From Streptomyces sp. NRRL S-37 (GTDB lineage: Bacteria > Actinomycetota > Actinomycetes > Streptomycetales > Streptomycetaceae): a stretch of DNA of 20,448 nt. The position numbers were made by a program, and so were the translations under genes. Every line of letters starts with the position of its first letter. Position 1 is the stretch's first letter. The notes beneath the pieces are model-generated. The model was not told the DNA's origin and searched no databases. It saw nothing but the letters and a program-made list of their open reading frames with translations. Location: positions 1-20,448 of the forward strand of contig NZ_JOIZ01000043.1 of the NCBI RefSeq assembly GCF_000721605.1, given 5' to 3'. Below, piece after piece: positions 1-8,674 of the stretch.

Positions 1-729
1 GCCCCGTCCCCCACGGACACCACCGCACCCCGCACGGCCTCACACAGGACCACCTCCGCCCCTCCCGCCGGCCAAGGCCGTCCGGGCACCCCCACACCCC
101 CGGAAAGCACCGCACGCGCCTCCTTCCCCGACGGAGGCCTGCCGTCCCCCACGGCTGCCGTCCCGCCCCGTATCCCCACCGGCAGGGCCGTCTCCGCTCC
201 CTCCCCCGGCGGGCGCCGGCCGGCCGCCGCGGCTCTTCCGACCCGGCCCGCCGACAACCGTCCGCCCGGCCGCGCGGCCCGGCGGACCGTTTCACCGGCG
301 CCGGCCGCACGGGGCACCCGGGAGGCGGCCGGTGCCCGCCCGCGCGTCACCGACCGGGCTCCCCTCCGCCCCGTCGTCCCCCAGCCGGGGCCCACCGACC
401 GCTTCGCCGAGCTGCTGCTCGCCGTCCTCAGCGGGCAGCGCCCCGTGCACGCGATGCTGCGCCACACCGCCGGGCAGGCCTACGACGAGCTGATCCGGCT
501 GGCCGAGCGCGGGCCACTGCGCACCCGGGGTCCCCGTCCCGTCGTCCGCGACATCGGCTGGTTCGAGCCCCGCGAGGGCGCCATCGAGGCGTTCGCCCGG
601 ATCGGGGCCGGGGACAGGCTGCGCGCCATGGCCTTCCGGCTGGAGCAGGGCCGGGACCTGCGCTGGCGCTGCACCGCCGTGGAGCTGGGCGGCCCCCGCC
701 CGCACCACGCCGGAGCCGGCCGCCGCTGA
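1..729 (+). CDS. Rv3235-family protein, 5'-truncated by the window edge
   Basis: The frame is open from base 1 to a TGA at 727-729, giving 242 visible residues. No ATG or GTG occurs in frame before 439-447, and that point already lies inside the conserved domain, so the true start is upstream of the window. Residues 1 to about 130 are Pro/Ala/Arg/Thr-rich and probably disordered. The C-terminal 110 residues form a compact domain beginning near DRFAELLLAVLSGQRP and continuing through QAYDELIRLAERG to RLRAMAFRLEQ and RWRCTAVEL. This resembles the small actinobacterial Rv3235 family, whose biochemical role is not established. It is convergent with secA, and a perfect hairpin terminator sits between them. 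The family call rests on the domain pattern and on its position next to secA, which is common in actinobacteria. Confidence 0.75.
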   Translation, partial: APSPTDTTAPRTASHRTTSAPPAGQGRPGTPTPPESTARASFPDGGLPSPTAAVPPRIPTGRAVSAPSPGGRRPAAAALPTRPADNRPPGRAARRTVSPAPAARGTREAAGARPRVTDRAPLRPVVPQPGPTDRFAELLLAVLSGQRPVHAMLRHTAGQAYDELIRLAERGPLRTRGPRPVVRDIGWFEPREGAIEAFARIGAGDRLRAMAFRLEQGRDLRWRCTAVELGGPRPHHAGAGRR

Positions 730-740
730 GCGCGCACGCA

Positions 741-784
741 CAGGCCGAGGGCCGGGCACCCTGGGGTGCCCGGCCCTCGGCCTG
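741..784. terminator. Bidirectional intrinsic terminator between Rv3235-like gene and secA
   Basis: Bases 741-760 and 765-784 are perfect inverse complements: a 20-bp, very GC-rich stem with a four-base CTGG loop. It lies between two convergent stop codons (729 and 819), so it can end transcripts from both sides. No T-run follows, which is usual for Streptomyces terminators. Confidence 0.88.
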
Positions 785-818
785 CTCGCGGCCGCCCCGC
801 GCAGCGGAGCAGCCCCGC

Positions 819-3665
<2,847 letters not shown>

Positions 3666-3674
3666 GGGGGTTGG

Positions 3675-3681
3675 TCTCCTT
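3675..3681 (-). promoter_or_regulatory. Ribosome binding site of secA
   Basis: The minus strand reads AAGGAGA here, with the GGAG core about 10 nt before the GTG codon at 3665. This decides the GTG start, since no upstream ATG has comparable support. Confidence 0.8.
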
Positions 3682-3732
3682 GCCGGTCGGGCCTGGGACG
3701 GTCGGTTTCCATTTCACTACTGAGCAACGGCC

Positions 3733-3738
3733 ATCGTA
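3733..3738 (-). promoter_or_regulatory. Candidate -10 element for secA
   Basis: The minus strand reads TACGAT, a good match to the TANNNT -10 consensus of the housekeeping sigma factor. It is preceded by GCA and lies about 68 bases upstream of the GTG start, which would give a leader of roughly 60 nt. No convincing -35 hexamer is present at 16-18 bp, so this is a tentative call. Confidence 0.35.
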
Positions 3739-3944
3739 TGCGAGGACCCCGCCGCGCCGGGAGGCCTGCCGCGGGGGTGACCGCCGGCTGCTTCCCATTC
3801 GTCCCACGGCTGCCTCAAAAGGAGAACGTCCGGGCCCCTCGGATGGTGCCGCCCCGCACCGGCGAATCGCACGAAGGGCGGTCATCACCTCACGCGCCGC
3901 GAAAGGGATGGCGCGGTCCGCCCCCGCGCGAGCAGAATCGGCCG

Positions 3945-4514
3945 ATGGAACCCGTCACGCTCACCACCGACCGCCTCCTGCTGCGCACGGTCGGCCCGCA
4001 GGACACCGACGCCGTGTACGCGATCTGCCAGGACCCGGACATCCAGCGCTGGACCACGATCCCCTCCCCGTACCTCCCGGAGCACGCGCGGGGTTTCACC
4101 GAGCAGATCGCTCCCGACGGGTGGGCGGGCGGTTCGATGTTCACCTTCGGCGTCTTCCTGCCCGCCGGGAAGCTCACGGGCATGCTCGGCATCACCATGC
4201 GCTCCCTGGGGACGGGCGAGGTCGGCTTCTGGTGCGCGAAGGAGCACCGCGGCAACGGCTACATCACCGAGGCCGTCCTCGCCGCCTCCCGCTGGGCCTT
4301 CACCCGGATGTCGGTCGACCGCGTGGAGTGGCGCGCGGAGGTGGGCAACACCGCCTCCCGCGCGGTGGCGGAGCGCGCGGGCTTCACCATCGAGGGCGTC
4401 CTGCGTTCCTCGATCAACAACAAGGGAGTGCTGCGGGACGGCTGGGTGGGCTCCCTGCTCCCGTCCGACCTGGGACTTCCCTCCACGGCGCCCTACGTTC
4501 CCGGGCAGGGGTGA
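3945..4514 (+). CDS. GNAT-family N-acetyltransferase (RimJ/RimL-like)
   Basis: The 189-residue protein fits the GNAT fold that transfers acetyl from acetyl-CoA to an amine. It has the typical opening strand LTTDRLLLRTV (residues 5-15), acetyl-CoA-binding motif A around EVGFWCAKEHRGNGY (residues 92-106, with the RGNGY pyrophosphate loop at 102-106) and motif B NTASRAVAERAGF (135-147). This arrangement matches the RimJ/RimL-type branch that acetylates protein N-termini or small amines, but the substrate cannot be read from sequence. The ATG at 3945 is chosen because the fold begins four residues later. No Shine-Dalgarno precedes it, so a leaderless mRNA is possible. An in-frame ATG at 3843 would add 34 residues that look unlike the fold. 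The gene is divergent from secA and 49 bp upstream of the winged-helix gene. Confidence 0.9.
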   Translation: MEPVTLTTDRLLLRTVGPQDTDAVYAICQDPDIQRWTTIPSPYLPEHARGFTEQIAPDGWAGGSMFTFGVFLPAGKLTGMLGITMRSLGTGEVGFWCAKEHRGNGYITEAVLAASRWAFTRMSVDRVEWRAEVGNTASRAVAERAGFTIEGVLRSSINNKGVLRDGWVGSLLPSDLGLPSTAPYVPGQG

Positions 4515-4549
4515 GCCCCGGGCCCACCACCGTTGTCAGTACCGCCCTC

Positions 4550-4555
4550 TATCGT
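4550..4555 (+). promoter_or_regulatory. Candidate -10 element for a leaderless transcript of the YcaQ-like gene
   Basis: TATCGT matches TANNNT and ends 8 nt before the ATG at 4564, the spacing expected if transcription starts at or next to the start codon. No Shine-Dalgarno lies in the gap. No -35 is obvious at the right distance (TTGTCA at 4533-4538 is too close), so confidence is low. Confidence 0.35.
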
Positions 4556-4563
4556 GCGGACGT

Positions 4564-5751
4564 ATGACGACCCTTCCGCGTCCGACCACGGAACTGACGG
4601 CAGACGAGGCCCGCCGCATCGCCCTGCGGGCCCAGGGATTCCTCGGCGCCCCGGACCGCCGCTCGGGTGTCCGGGGCGTCCTCCGCCATCTGGGCGCGGT
4701 GCAGCTCGACACCATCTCCGTCCTCGCCCGCTCCCACGAGCTCATCCCGTACGCCCGTCTGGGCGCCGTGGGACGCCGGACCGTGGAGGAGGCGTACTGG
4801 AAGCAGGCGAACCGGCCACCGCACGCGTTCGAGTACTGGTCGCACGCCGCGTGCGTCCTCCCCATCGAGGAGTGGCCGCACTTCGCCTTCCGCCGCCGCG
4901 CCTACCGCGCCCGCCCGCACTGGGGCCACGAGCTCCCCGACGGCGTGTACGACCAGGTGATCAAGCAGCTCCGCGTGGAGGGCCCCCTGACGGCCACGGA
5001 ACTGGGCGGCGCCAAGCGCACCAGCGAGTGGTGGGACTGGTCCGGCACCAAGGTCGCCGTCGAGCGCGCCCTGATGTACGGCGAGGTGGTGTGCGTCGAG
5101 CGCCGCGGCTGGAAGCGGGTCTACGACCTCGCCGAGCGGGCGGTCCCCGCGGAGCTGCTGCACGACGAGCTGGACGACGCCGAGTGCCTGCGCCGCCTGG
5201 TCCGCCTGGCCGGCCGGTCCCTCGGCGTGGGCACGCGCGCGGACATCGCCGACTACCACCGCCTCAAGGGAGAGCAGGTCGACGCGGTGATCGACGGCTC
5301 GGGCCTGGTCCCGGTCACGGTGGAGGGCTGGTCCAAGCCCGCCTGGGCCGATCCGGCGGCCCTGGCGACGCCGCCGCGCGGCCGACACCGTACGACGCTG
5401 CTGTCCCCGTTCGACTCCCTGGTCTGGGAACGGGCGCGCACGGAGCGGATCTTCGGCTTCACCCACCGTCTGGAGGCCTACGTGCCCAAGCCCAAGCGGG
5501 TGCACGGCTACTTCGCGATGCCCGTCCTCGCGGGCGGCCGGCTCGTCGGCCGGGTCGACCCGGCCCGTGAGGGCCGCACGCTGGTGGCCAAGCAGGTCAC
5601 GCTGGACGGCCGCAGGGCGGTCCCCGCCGTGGCCCAGGCCCTGGTGGAGGCCGCGGGCTGGGTGGACTGCACGGACGTGCGCGTGGAGCGGGTCGACGCA
5701 CCGGAGCTGCGCGAGGCCCTCACCCTGGAGCTCGCCCGGGCCCTGGCCTGA
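4564..5751 (+). CDS. YcaQ/AlkZ-type winged-helix DNA glycosylase (HTH_42 family)
   Basis: The 395-residue product belongs to the winged-helix HTH_42 family, which includes E. coli YcaQ and the azinomycin-resistance enzyme AlkZ. These are DNA glycosylases that remove bulky N7-alkylpurines and unhook interstrand crosslinks. The N-terminal region contains GAVQLDTISVLARSHELIPYARLG, with the catalytic Q-x-D of the YcaQ branch at Q47 and D49 (AlkZ has Q-x-Q). Further family blocks follow: FEYWSHAACVLP, the winged-helix segment near residue 135-180, and LLSPFDSLVWERARTERIFGF with YVPKPKRVHGYFAMPVL near residues 280-320. Length is normal for the family. The ATG start has no visible ribosome binding site but has a TATCGT hexamer at leaderless spacing. 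It is followed at 12 bp by the convergent response regulator gene, with no clear terminator between. It probably acts as a housekeeping repair enzyme, as no biosynthetic cluster is nearby. Confidence 0.88.
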   Translation: MTTLPRPTTELTADEARRIALRAQGFLGAPDRRSGVRGVLRHLGAVQLDTISVLARSHELIPYARLGAVGRRTVEEAYWKQANRPPHAFEYWSHAACVLPIEEWPHFAFRRRAYRARPHWGHELPDGVYDQVIKQLRVEGPLTATELGGAKRTSEWWDWSGTKVAVERALMYGEVVCVERRGWKRVYDLAERAVPAELLHDELDDAECLRRLVRLAGRSLGVGTRADIADYHRLKGEQVDAVIDGSGLVPVTVEGWSKPAWADPAALATPPRGRHRTTLLSPFDSLVWERARTERIFGFTHRLEAYVPKPKRVHGYFAMPVLAGGRLVGRVDPAREGRTLVAKQVTLDGRRAVPAVAQALVEAAGWVDCTDVRVERVDAPELREALTLELARALA

Positions 5752-5763
5752 CGCGGGGCGCCG

Positions 5764-6510
5764 TCACCGGATCTCGAGGATCTTCTCCCGCATCGCGTAG
5801 ACCACCGCCTCCATCCTGGAGTGCAGCTGGAGCTTCTCCAGGATGTTGCGCACGTGGTTCTTCACGGTGTTCTCGGAGATGAACAGTTCCTTGGCGATGT
5901 CACGGTTGTTCATTCCCGTGGCCACCAGCTTGAGGACTTCGAGTTCACGGTCCGTCAGCCGGGGCGCGGGCACCAGCCGGCGCTCGTCGGTGCGCTGGAT
6001 CATCGACTTGAACTCGGTGAGCAGTTTCGACGCCATGGACGGGCTGATCTGCGACTGGCCGTCGGCCACCGCGCGAATGGCGGTGGCCACCTCGTCCGTG
6101 GAGATCTCCTTGAGGAGATAACCGGTCGCGCCCGCCTTGATGGCGTCGTAGAGATCGGCTTCCTCGTCGCTGATCGTCAGCATGATGATCTTCGCGCTGG
6201 GGGCGACCTCCTTGATGGAGGTGCACGCCTCGATCCCGCCCCGCTTGGGCATCCGCACGTCCATCAGGACGATGTCGGGCAGCAGGTCGGCCGCCTTCTC
6301 CACCGCCTCGGCGCCGTCCCCCGCCTCGCCGACGACCTGGATGTCCTCCTCGGCCTTGAGCACGATCTCCAGTCCGCGGCGGAACAGCGCGTGGTCGTCC
6401 ACCACAAGGACTCTGATCGGCTCCTTGCGTGGTGTGCCCGCGTCCGGGCCCATGCCGACGACGCCGTCGTCGGCGTCCTCGTCACGCATCGGTCCGAAGC
6501 TGTCCGCCAT
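5764..6510 (-). CDS. Orphan NarL/FixJ-family response regulator
   Basis: The 248-residue protein has an acidic N-terminal extension (about 30 residues) and a receiver domain at about 32-150 with acidic pair D38/D39, phosphoacceptor D84 in the VLMDVRMP motif, T112 and K134. A LuxR-type helix-turn-helix follows at about 185-245 (LTDRELEVLKLVATGMNNRDIA, then ENTVKNHVRNILEKL). All residues needed for phosphorylation are present. No histidine kinase gene is adjacent; the only kinase in the window, mtrB, pairs with mtrA. The ATG at 6510 is chosen for its GGAGG ribosome binding site 4 nt upstream; a longer frame to 6672 has no such signal and runs through the hairpin region. It lies 202 bp downstream of hpf in the same direction, separated by a strong hairpin. 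Target genes and signal are unknown. Confidence 0.93.
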   Translation of the reverse strand: MADSFGPMRDEDADDGVVGMGPDAGTPRKEPIRVLVVDDHALFRRGLEIVLKAEEDIQVVGEAGDGAEAVEKAADLLPDIVLMDVRMPKRGGIEACTSIKEVAPSAKIIMLTISDEEADLYDAIKAGATGYLLKEISTDEVATAIRAVADGQSQISPSMASKLLTEFKSMIQRTDERRLVPAPRLTDRELEVLKLVATGMNNRDIAKELFISENTVKNHVRNILEKLQLHSRMEAVVYAMREKILEIR

Positions 6511-6564
6511 CGTTCCTCCCCCTGAAGGCTGTGGCCTGTGGTCCTGACCATCGCCAACCCAAGG

Positions 6565-6589
6565 CAACGGCCCACCGATTGGGCCGTTG
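6565..6589. repeat. 10-bp perfect inverted repeat upstream of the response regulator gene
   Basis: CAACGGCCCA (6565-6574) and TGGGCCGTTG (6580-6589) are perfect inverse complements around a five-base centre. The palindrome lies 55-79 bp upstream of the response regulator ATG at 6510. It could be a dimeric operator, for example for autoregulation, or an RNA hairpin in the leader. Confidence 0.6.
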
Positions 6590-6650
6590 TCACCATGATT
6601 CCATGCCCCGCCGACACCGGGGTGCCGGTGTGTGCGCCCAGTGGTCGCAC

Positions 6651-6693
6651 GCCGGTGCCCCTGGGGGCGCACACGCGCACCAGGGGCACCGGC
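6651..6693. terminator. Intrinsic terminator downstream of hpf
   Basis: Bases 6651-6664 and 6680-6693 form a perfect 14-bp GC-rich stem, with a further 4-bp GCGC/GCGC pairing inside the loop. It begins 20 bases after the hpf stop codon on the minus strand, the usual place for a terminator. There is no U-run. Since the response regulator gene follows in the same direction, it may be leaky or regulated. Confidence 0.72.
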
Positions 6694-6712
6694 TCGGCCG
6701 TCACGCGGCGGG

Positions 6713-7405
6713 TCAGCCGCCGAGCGTCCCGCCCGCCTCGGGGGACTGCGTCTGGGTGACCATCGTGTCCGTGCTGAGGTGGATCACGCCGTAGTCGTAG
6801 GCGTGCCGCCGGTAGACGACGCTGGGTTCCTTGGTCTCGGAGTCGATGAACAGATAGAAGTCGTGCCCGACCAGCTCCATCTCGTAGAGAGCCTGGTCGA
6901 GCGTCATGGGCGCCGCCACGTGGGTCTTCTCGCGGACGATCAGGGGCCCGTCACCCTGGATCTCCAGGGAGCCGATCTTCTTGGTGGGGACGGCCTCCGG
7001 CTCCTCCGCAGCGGAGCCCGCGCCGGCCCCGTTGAGTGTCGCCGCGCCCGGGACGTGGTCGGGGACCTCGGCGGCCGAGATCCTGCGCGCACCGCGCCGC
7101 GAGAATCGCTTGTCGTGCTGCTTGCGCAGCCGGGCGTCCAGCTTCTCCGCTGCCAGGTCGAGCGCCGCGTACGGATCGCTCGCCGCTGCCTCCGCCCGGA
7201 TCACCGGACCGCGGGAGCGGAGCGTGATCTCCACCCGGTCACTGCGGTCGGCCTGTCGCGGGTTGGGCTCCTTGGACACCTCGACGTCGAGGCTGATCAC
7301 CTTGCCATCGAGCTTCTGGATCTTCTCCAGGTTCAGCTTCTCGGCCACGTGCTTCCGGAACCGCTCGGGCACCTCGGTCTTGCGGCCCTTGACGACGATG
7401 TCCAC
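6713..7405 (-). CDS. hpf: Long-form ribosome hibernation promoting factor HPF (S30AE family)
   Basis: Long HPF binds the decoding region of the 30S subunit and dimerises to form inactive 100S ribosomes during stress or stationary phase. The 230-residue product has an N-terminal S30AE domain (residues 1 to about 108: MDIVVKGRKTEVPERF, then VSLDVEVS-type strands and DPYAALDLAAEKLDARLRK), a variable linker (about 109-150), and the C-terminal dimerisation domain (about 155-212: MTLDQALYEMELVGHDFYLF, then VVYRRHAYDYGVIHL). The start is GTG at 7403-7405, supported by a CGGAGT ribosome binding site 6 nt upstream and by the family N-terminus. The open frame extends 72 codons further upstream, but that part is unrelated to HPF. 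The gene follows the comF-like gene after a 311-bp spacer and probably has its own promoter there. A strong hairpin follows its stop. Confidence 0.95.
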   Translation of the reverse strand: MDIVVKGRKTEVPERFRKHVAEKLNLEKIQKLDGKVISLDVEVSKEPNPRQADRSDRVEITLRSRGPVIRAEAAASDPYAALDLAAEKLDARLRKQHDKRFSRRGARRISAAEVPDHVPGAATLNGAGAGSAAEEPEAVPTKKIGSLEIQGDGPLIVREKTHVAAPMTLDQALYEMELVGHDFYLFIDSETKEPSVVYRRHAYDYGVIHLSTDTMVTQTQSPEAGGTLGG

Positions 7406-7410
7406 GCAGA

Positions 7411-7416
7411 ACTCCG
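7411..7416 (-). promoter_or_regulatory. Ribosome binding site of hpf
   Basis: The minus strand reads CGGAGT, leaving 6 nt between GGAG and the GTG codon at 7405. This fixes the hpf start downstream of a longer open frame. Confidence 0.75.
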
Positions 7417-7462
7417 TTCCCGGATCACTCCGCCTCGGTGCGGAGCGTCTCCCTTTTGCACC

Positions 7463-7486
7463 AGGTTCCGGTGACGTCCGGAACCT
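7463..7486. repeat. 9-bp perfect inverted repeat in the hpf leader
   Basis: AGGTTCCGG (7463-7471) and CCGGAACCT (7478-7486) pair perfectly around a six-base TGACGT centre. The element lies 58-81 bp before the hpf start. If transcribed it forms a stable hairpin; as DNA it could be a dimer operator. Confidence 0.65.
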
Positions 7487-7517
7487 CGGACTCGGTGACG
7501 TCCACCTCCTCCCCCAT

Positions 7518-7630
7518 GGGCGAGATATCCACTCCACCGGCACGGGTGAAGACGGAAAACCCGCAGCACGGCAATCGGATTCGAGAGGTGTGGCCTGCGG
7601 CTTTCCCTCACAACCGAACATATCTCGCCC
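7518..7630. repeat. 11-bp inverted repeat with arms 91 bp apart, upstream of hpf
   Basis: GGGCGAGATAT at 7518-7528 and ATATCTCGCCC at 7620-7630 are perfect inverse complements. In a region averaging well over 60% G+C, an 11-mer containing GATAT and repeated in inverted orientation is unlikely to be coincidence, though its role is unknown. Confidence 0.5.
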
Positions 7631-7716
7631 GGACGGATGTCGTCACCCTCTACCGCGCCATACCTCCATTCTCGTGAATTAACCCTCTCATTACCTGTAA
7701 CGACGCTCGTTCTCAG

Positions 7717-8598
7717 TCAGTTCCGGTTTATTTCGAAAGCGTCCGGAGACGCCGCGACGACGGCCGCGCACATCCCGTCGGCGCCGCCCGCGCCCGCCGT
7801 GACCGGCGGCCGGCCCGGCCGCCGACCCGCCCACTGTGGAACTGGCCCGCTCCGCTGTTCCCCTCTCCTTTCCCGTGTCTCACCCCAGTACACGGGCGCG
7901 GGCCCCGGAATACTCGATTCGGCGGCCCGATCCGGTGATTCGGCCCACGACCGCGCCCGTACGGCGCGCGCCGCCTCGGCCAGCGACGCCCCGGTCGTCA
8001 TCAGGTCGTCGACCAGGACGACCCGGCCCGCCGAAAGCAGCCGGCCGCACCCGGGCGCCACCGTCAGCGCGCCCGCGAGATTGGCCAGTCGCTGCCGGGA
8101 GCCGAGCCCCGACTGGTCGGCCACGTCCCGTCGGTGCCGCAGCGCGGGAAGCACTCGTGCGGGTACCCCTGTCCGCCGCAGCTCACCCGCCGCCGCGTAC
8201 GCGATCCGCCGGGAGGGATCGTGCCCGCGTGCCCGCACCGCCCGCCGCGCGGAGGGCACGGGGACGAGCAGCACCGGACCGCCGCCCGCGCACGGCGCAC
8301 GGACCGCCGCCAGTCCCGCCCGCACCGCTCCCGCCAGCGCCTCGCCGAGCGGTCCGGAGAGGGACAGGACGCCCCGCTCCTTGTGGGCCAGCAGGGTGGC
8401 GCGCACCTCGTCCGCGTACCGGGCCGCCGCGTGCACCGACGGCAGCCCGGCCGGCTCGGGCACCGGCCGCACCCGGCACGGCACGGCCCCGCTCAGCGCC
8501 GTACGGCACCGGGCGCAGAGCACCGTACGAGGTCTGCCGCAGCCGCCGCACTCGGCCGGGAGCACCAGGTCGGTGAGGTCCCGCCACCAGTCCCGCAT
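7717..8598 (-). CDS. ComF-family phosphoribosyltransferase-like protein
   Basis: The 293-residue product starts with a zinc-ribbon-like part (C17, C20, C28, C31) and continues into a type I phosphoribosyltransferase domain with YADEVRATLLAHKERG (61-76), VLLVPVPSARRAVRARGHD (109-127) and the PRPP-binding loop VVLVDDLMTTGAS (193-205). ComF is needed for DNA uptake in naturally competent bacteria; its role in actinobacteria is unclear. The protein carries an insert of about 60 residues (about 215-276) between the PRPP loop and the conserved tail AAVVAASPDAFEINRN. The ATG at 8598 is chosen because DWWRDLTDLVLP follows at once; it has no clear Shine-Dalgarno. A TTG 48 bp upstream is part of a DnaA box and is rejected as a start. 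The gene is 76 bp downstream of lpqB on the same strand and is probably co-transcribed with it. Confidence 0.88.
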   Translation of the reverse strand: MRDWWRDLTDLVLPAECGGCGRPRTVLCARCRTALSGAVPCRVRPVPEPAGLPSVHAAARYADEVRATLLAHKERGVLSLSGPLGEALAGAVRAGLAAVRAPCAGGGPVLLVPVPSARRAVRARGHDPSRRIAYAAAGELRRTGVPARVLPALRHRRDVADQSGLGSRQRLANLAGALTVAPGCGRLLSAGRVVLVDDLMTTGASLAEAARAVRARSWAESPDRAAESSIPGPAPVYWGETRERRGEQRSGPVPQWAGRRPGRPPVTAGAGGADGMCAAVVAASPDAFEINRN

Positions 8599-8637
8599 GG
8601 GACCACTGTGCCAACGGCCGGCGCACCCGGCCACCCC

Positions 8638-8646
8638 TGTGGACAA
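8638..8646 (-). promoter_or_regulatory. Perfect DnaA-box sequence TTGTCCACA
   Basis: The minus strand reads TTGTCCACA, the preferred Streptomyces DnaA box, in the 76-bp gap between lpqB and the comF-like gene. It is a single box; I found no second exact copy nearby. Confidence 0.55.
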
Positions 8647-8674
8647 CCCGGGGGACGGGCCCGGCCGGCCCGGC

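Larger units (their letters stand above)
7406..7716. other. Intergenic region upstream of hpf (311 bp, no gene seen)
   Basis: No credible gene is present on either strand. From the hpf side it holds the hpf ribosome binding site (7411-7416), an inverted repeat at 7463-7486 overlapping a direct repeat CGGTGACGTCC (7469-7479 and 7493-7503), and an 11-bp inverted repeat with widely spaced arms (7518-7528 and 7620-7630). The part nearest the comF-like stop (about 7671-7716) is the most AT-rich stretch of the region and a reasonable place for the hpf promoter. I could not assign -35/-10 elements with confidence, and I see no hairpin terminator for the comF-like gene. Confidence 0.6.

Noticed and set aside
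445..729. ATG at 445 as start of the Rv3235-like gene
   Set aside because: The conserved domain starts about 20 residues earlier and the frame is open to the window edge.
3747..3775. CCCCGC/GCGGGG pairing in the secA-GNAT spacer as a regulatory hairpin
   Set aside because: Only 6 bp with a long loop, which is common by chance in DNA of this composition.
3818..3845. AAAAGGAG motif followed by an in-frame ATG at 3843 as an alternative GNAT start
   Set aside because: The spacing of about 18 nt is too long, and the extra 34 residues do not belong to the GNAT fold.
5752..5763. Terminator between the convergent YcaQ-like and response regulator genes
   Set aside because: Only 12 bp separate the stops and no stable inverted repeat is present there or in the adjacent coding ends.
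7406..7716. SigB- or SigR-type promoter for hpf
   Set aside because: Partial matches to GTTT/GGGTA or GGAAT/GTT exist on the minus strand but never both elements at correct spacing.
8599..8646. TTG at 8644-8646 as start of the comF-like gene
   Set aside because: The added residues are not typical of the family, TTG is rare, and this TTG is part of the DnaA box.
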